Origin: Flavobacteriales bacterium
GTDB lineage: Bacteria > Bacteroidota > Bacteroidia > Flavobacteriales_F > PHOS-HE28
Length of the DNA stretch: 64,000 bases
Reading direction: 5' to 3'
NCBI GenBank assembly: GCA_016710685.1
Contig: JADJVC010000006.1
Coordinates: 248,001 to 312,000, forward strand
The position numbers were made by a program, and so were the translations under genes. This document shows positions 62,485-64,000 of the stretch, in pieces (position 1 is the stretch's first letter; every line of letters starts with the position of its first letter). The notes below the pieces were generated by a model. It was not told the origin of the DNA, did not search any database, and saw only the letters and a program-made list of their open reading frames with translations.

Positions 62485-63309
62485 ATGAGCTTAAAGAACG
62501 CGAAGGTCCTCACCATTTCCCAATGCATCCATCCCTTTATCGATGGCACAGGAATGGCGAAGGCCGCCCGCCAACTGCCCCAGGGCTTTCTGGAGCAGGG
62601 AAATGAGATCCGGGTGTTCATGCCCAAGTTCGGCTGCATCAACGAACGTCGCCACCAACTGCACGAAGTGATCCGCCTGAGCGGGATGAACCTCATCATC
62701 AACGATACGGACCACGCCCTGCTGATCAAGGTGGCCAGCGTGCCCAGCGCCCGCATGCAGGTGTACTTCATCGACAACGAGGAATATTTCAAGCGCAAAG
62801 CGGTGACCGAGGACGCGAACGAGAAGTTCTACGCGGACAATGATGAACGCGCGCTCTTCTTCTGCCGCGGTGTACTGGAGACCGTGCGGAAGCTCGGCTG
62901 GAGCCCCGACATCATCCATTGCCACGGCTGGATGGCCGGCTTCATCCCCTTGTACGTGCGCCATTTCTTCAACGACGACCCGCATTTTGAGGATGCCAAG
63001 ATCATCTTCTCCGCATACGACGAAGCTCCGGAAGCACTTGACAAAAACCTGGCTAAGAAATTAGCACTGGAAGGTTTCGATAAGGAAGTGCTGAAAGGCA
63101 TGGGCAAGGGTACCACGGAAGATCTGGTGAAGTGGGCCATCGGTATGAGCGATGCCGTTGTGAAAGGCAGCCCCAAGCTGTCCCGCGGCATGGATACAGC
63201 GATCAAGGCTTCTGAGAAGCCGATATTGGCCTATGCGAAGGATGCCGATGAGCGCCTCAATGGCCACTTGGAGTTCTTCCAAAGCGTGATGGAGGAAGCC
63301 TTGGTTTGA
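62485..63309 (+). CDS. glycogen/starch synthase N-terminal-domain protein
   Basis: The 274-residue protein looks like the N-terminal Rossmann half of GT5 starch synthase: ISQCIHPFIDGTGMAKAARQLPQGF, EIRVFMPKFGCINERRHQLHEVIRL, YFIDNEEYFKRK and WSPDIIHCHGWMAGFIPLY. The C-terminal GT-B half, with the nucleotide-binding E-x7-E region, is absent, and the K-x-G-G motif reads IDGTGMAK. Short forms of this length are known in Bacteroidota. Catalysis in the absence of the second domain is doubtful. It has a strong promoter and precedes a DUF4270 gene. Confidence 0.85.
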   Translation: MSLKNAKVLTISQCIHPFIDGTGMAKAARQLPQGFLEQGNEIRVFMPKFGCINERRHQLHEVIRLSGMNLIINDTDHALLIKVASVPSARMQVYFIDNEEYFKRKAVTEDANEKFYADNDERALFFCRGVLETVRKLGWSPDIIHCHGWMAGFIPLYVRHFFNDDPHFEDAKIIFSAYDEAPEALDKNLAKKLALEGFDKEVLKGMGKGTTEDLVKWAIGMSDAVVKGSPKLSRGMDTAIKASEKPILAYAKDADERLNGHLEFFQSVMEEALV

Positions 63310-63323
63310 TCCCTGTGCTGAAC

Positions 63324-64000
63324 ATGACGCTATCCCGTGCGGCCCGGCTTATTGCCGCGGCATCCGTGCTTTTTGGGTTGTTCGCTTCCACCGGCTGTAA
63401 AAAGCCCGAGGACGACCTTGGTCTTTCCGTGCTTAACCCGGCCGATACACTGGGCACCGTGCAGACGGATACCTGCTCGATCGTGTGCTGGCCCGTCACC
63501 GAAACTCCGACGCAAACCAGTGCGTTGAGCTCCAGCCAGTTGCTCAGCGCGAACATCCTTGGGCGTATCAACGACGACGCCTTCGGCCTTTTGACCGCGG
63601 GCATTGCTACCCAAGTGCGCCTCAGTGTGAACAACGTGGGTCCGGCAGATCCCACTTTGACATGCGATTCACTCGTGCTCGCACTCGCGTTCACGTCCAC
63701 CGACCCGCTGTACGGCTATTCCGACCCGCAGGTGATCTCCGTTTTCCGCATGGCGGAAGATCTTTCCATTGATTCCGTTTACAACAACGACCGTTTGCCA
63801 CAAACGGATGCCACGGACCTGGTGCAGGGCGCGCCGCGCATGTTCACCCCGGTTACCGGTTCCGGGCCGATCATTGGAGGGGACAGCCTGGAGCCTCAGG
63901 TCCGCATCCCCCTCAGCACGGACTTCGGCAATGAACTGTTGGCACAATGGGGCCAAGCCACCTTGGTGGACAACGCCTCCTTCCTGGCCTACATGAAGGG
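63324..64000 (+). CDS. DUF4270 lipoprotein, 3' end outside window
   Basis: About 225 codons are visible. MTLSRAARLIAAASVLFGLF then STGCKKPEDDLG gives a lipobox, and the rest matches the DUF4270 pattern (TSALSSSQLLSANILGRINDD, FGLLTAGIATQVRLS, PTLTCDSLVLALAF, VFRMAEDLSIDSVYNN). It is a Bacteroidota family of unknown function, likely outer-membrane anchored. It follows the starch-synthase-like gene by 14 bases and is probably co-transcribed. Confidence 0.88.
   Translation, partial: MTLSRAARLIAAASVLFGLFASTGCKKPEDDLGLSVLNPADTLGTVQTDTCSIVCWPVTETPTQTSALSSSQLLSANILGRINDDAFGLLTAGIATQVRLSVNNVGPADPTLTCDSLVLALAFTSTDPLYGYSDPQVISVFRMAEDLSIDSVYNNDRLPQTDATDLVQGAPRMFTPVTGSGPIIGGDSLEPQVRIPLSTDFGNELLAQWGQATLVDNASFLAYMK

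Overview
The window looks like chromosomal DNA of a fairly GC-rich member of the Bacteroidota, most likely near the Flavobacteriales. The evidence is several secreted proteins with type IX secretion (T9SS) C-terminal sorting domains, the gliding lipoprotein GldH beside RicT and PBP1A, a DUF4270 lipoprotein, a Bacteroidota-type SUF locus, and promoters of the TAnnTTTG (-7) class. No phage, transposase or CRISPR array was seen. Taxonomy is inferred from gene content only.

Layout. 1-6.4 kb: secreted proteins (subtilisin-like protease, T9SS cargo, a dioxygenase-like T9SS protein, an AsmA-like protein). 6.5-12 kb: lysA, an ArsC-family protein, an anomalous T9SS gene bracketed by the 3' end of asnS and a decayed copy of that end, and asnS. 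12-18.9 kb: a TetR-TolC-HlyD-RND efflux operon with a candidate operator. 18.9-22.5 kb: small stress-type proteins (DUF2383, DUF892, PNPOx-like, hydrophilin, two unknowns). 23-31.6 kb: a large type B T9SS protein, CvpA, an internally deleted Cys/Met-metabolism PLP enzyme, a flavoprotein/Fe-S membrane redox pair, and a GH113-like hydrolase. 32-34 kb: sufB with a truncated sufA. 34-38.4 kb: a serine hydrolase, rpoN and galE. 38.4-38.8 kb: two tRNAs. 39-43 kb: reductive pyrimidine catabolism (preA, preT, beta-ureidopropionase-like). 43-46.5 kb: a GT-C glycosyltransferase and an M6-like protease. 46.5-51.6 kb: sufC-D-S-E, a SufT-like gene and DUF2480. 51.6-57.4 kb: holB, ricT, gldH, pbp1A. 57.5-64 kb: fructosamine kinase, tRNA-Ala, the operon panC-flippase-rfaE2-radA, a short starch-synthase protein and a DUF4270 lipoprotein running off the edge.

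Three themes stand out. First, small palindromic or tandem repeats of several families occupy intergenic gaps and enter coding sequence: three consecutive suf genes each carry a palindrome in frame, and the ends of SufA, PreT and the Fe-S membrane protein appear repeat-derived. The SUF system is also split into two blocks about 13 kb apart. Second, five otherwise healthy genes share a single-base deletion, most simply placed in a homopolymer, which suggests sequence error but could be real. Third, a TAnnTT(T/C)G-like box lies only 3-6 bases before many start codons, predicting leaderless or very short-leader transcripts.
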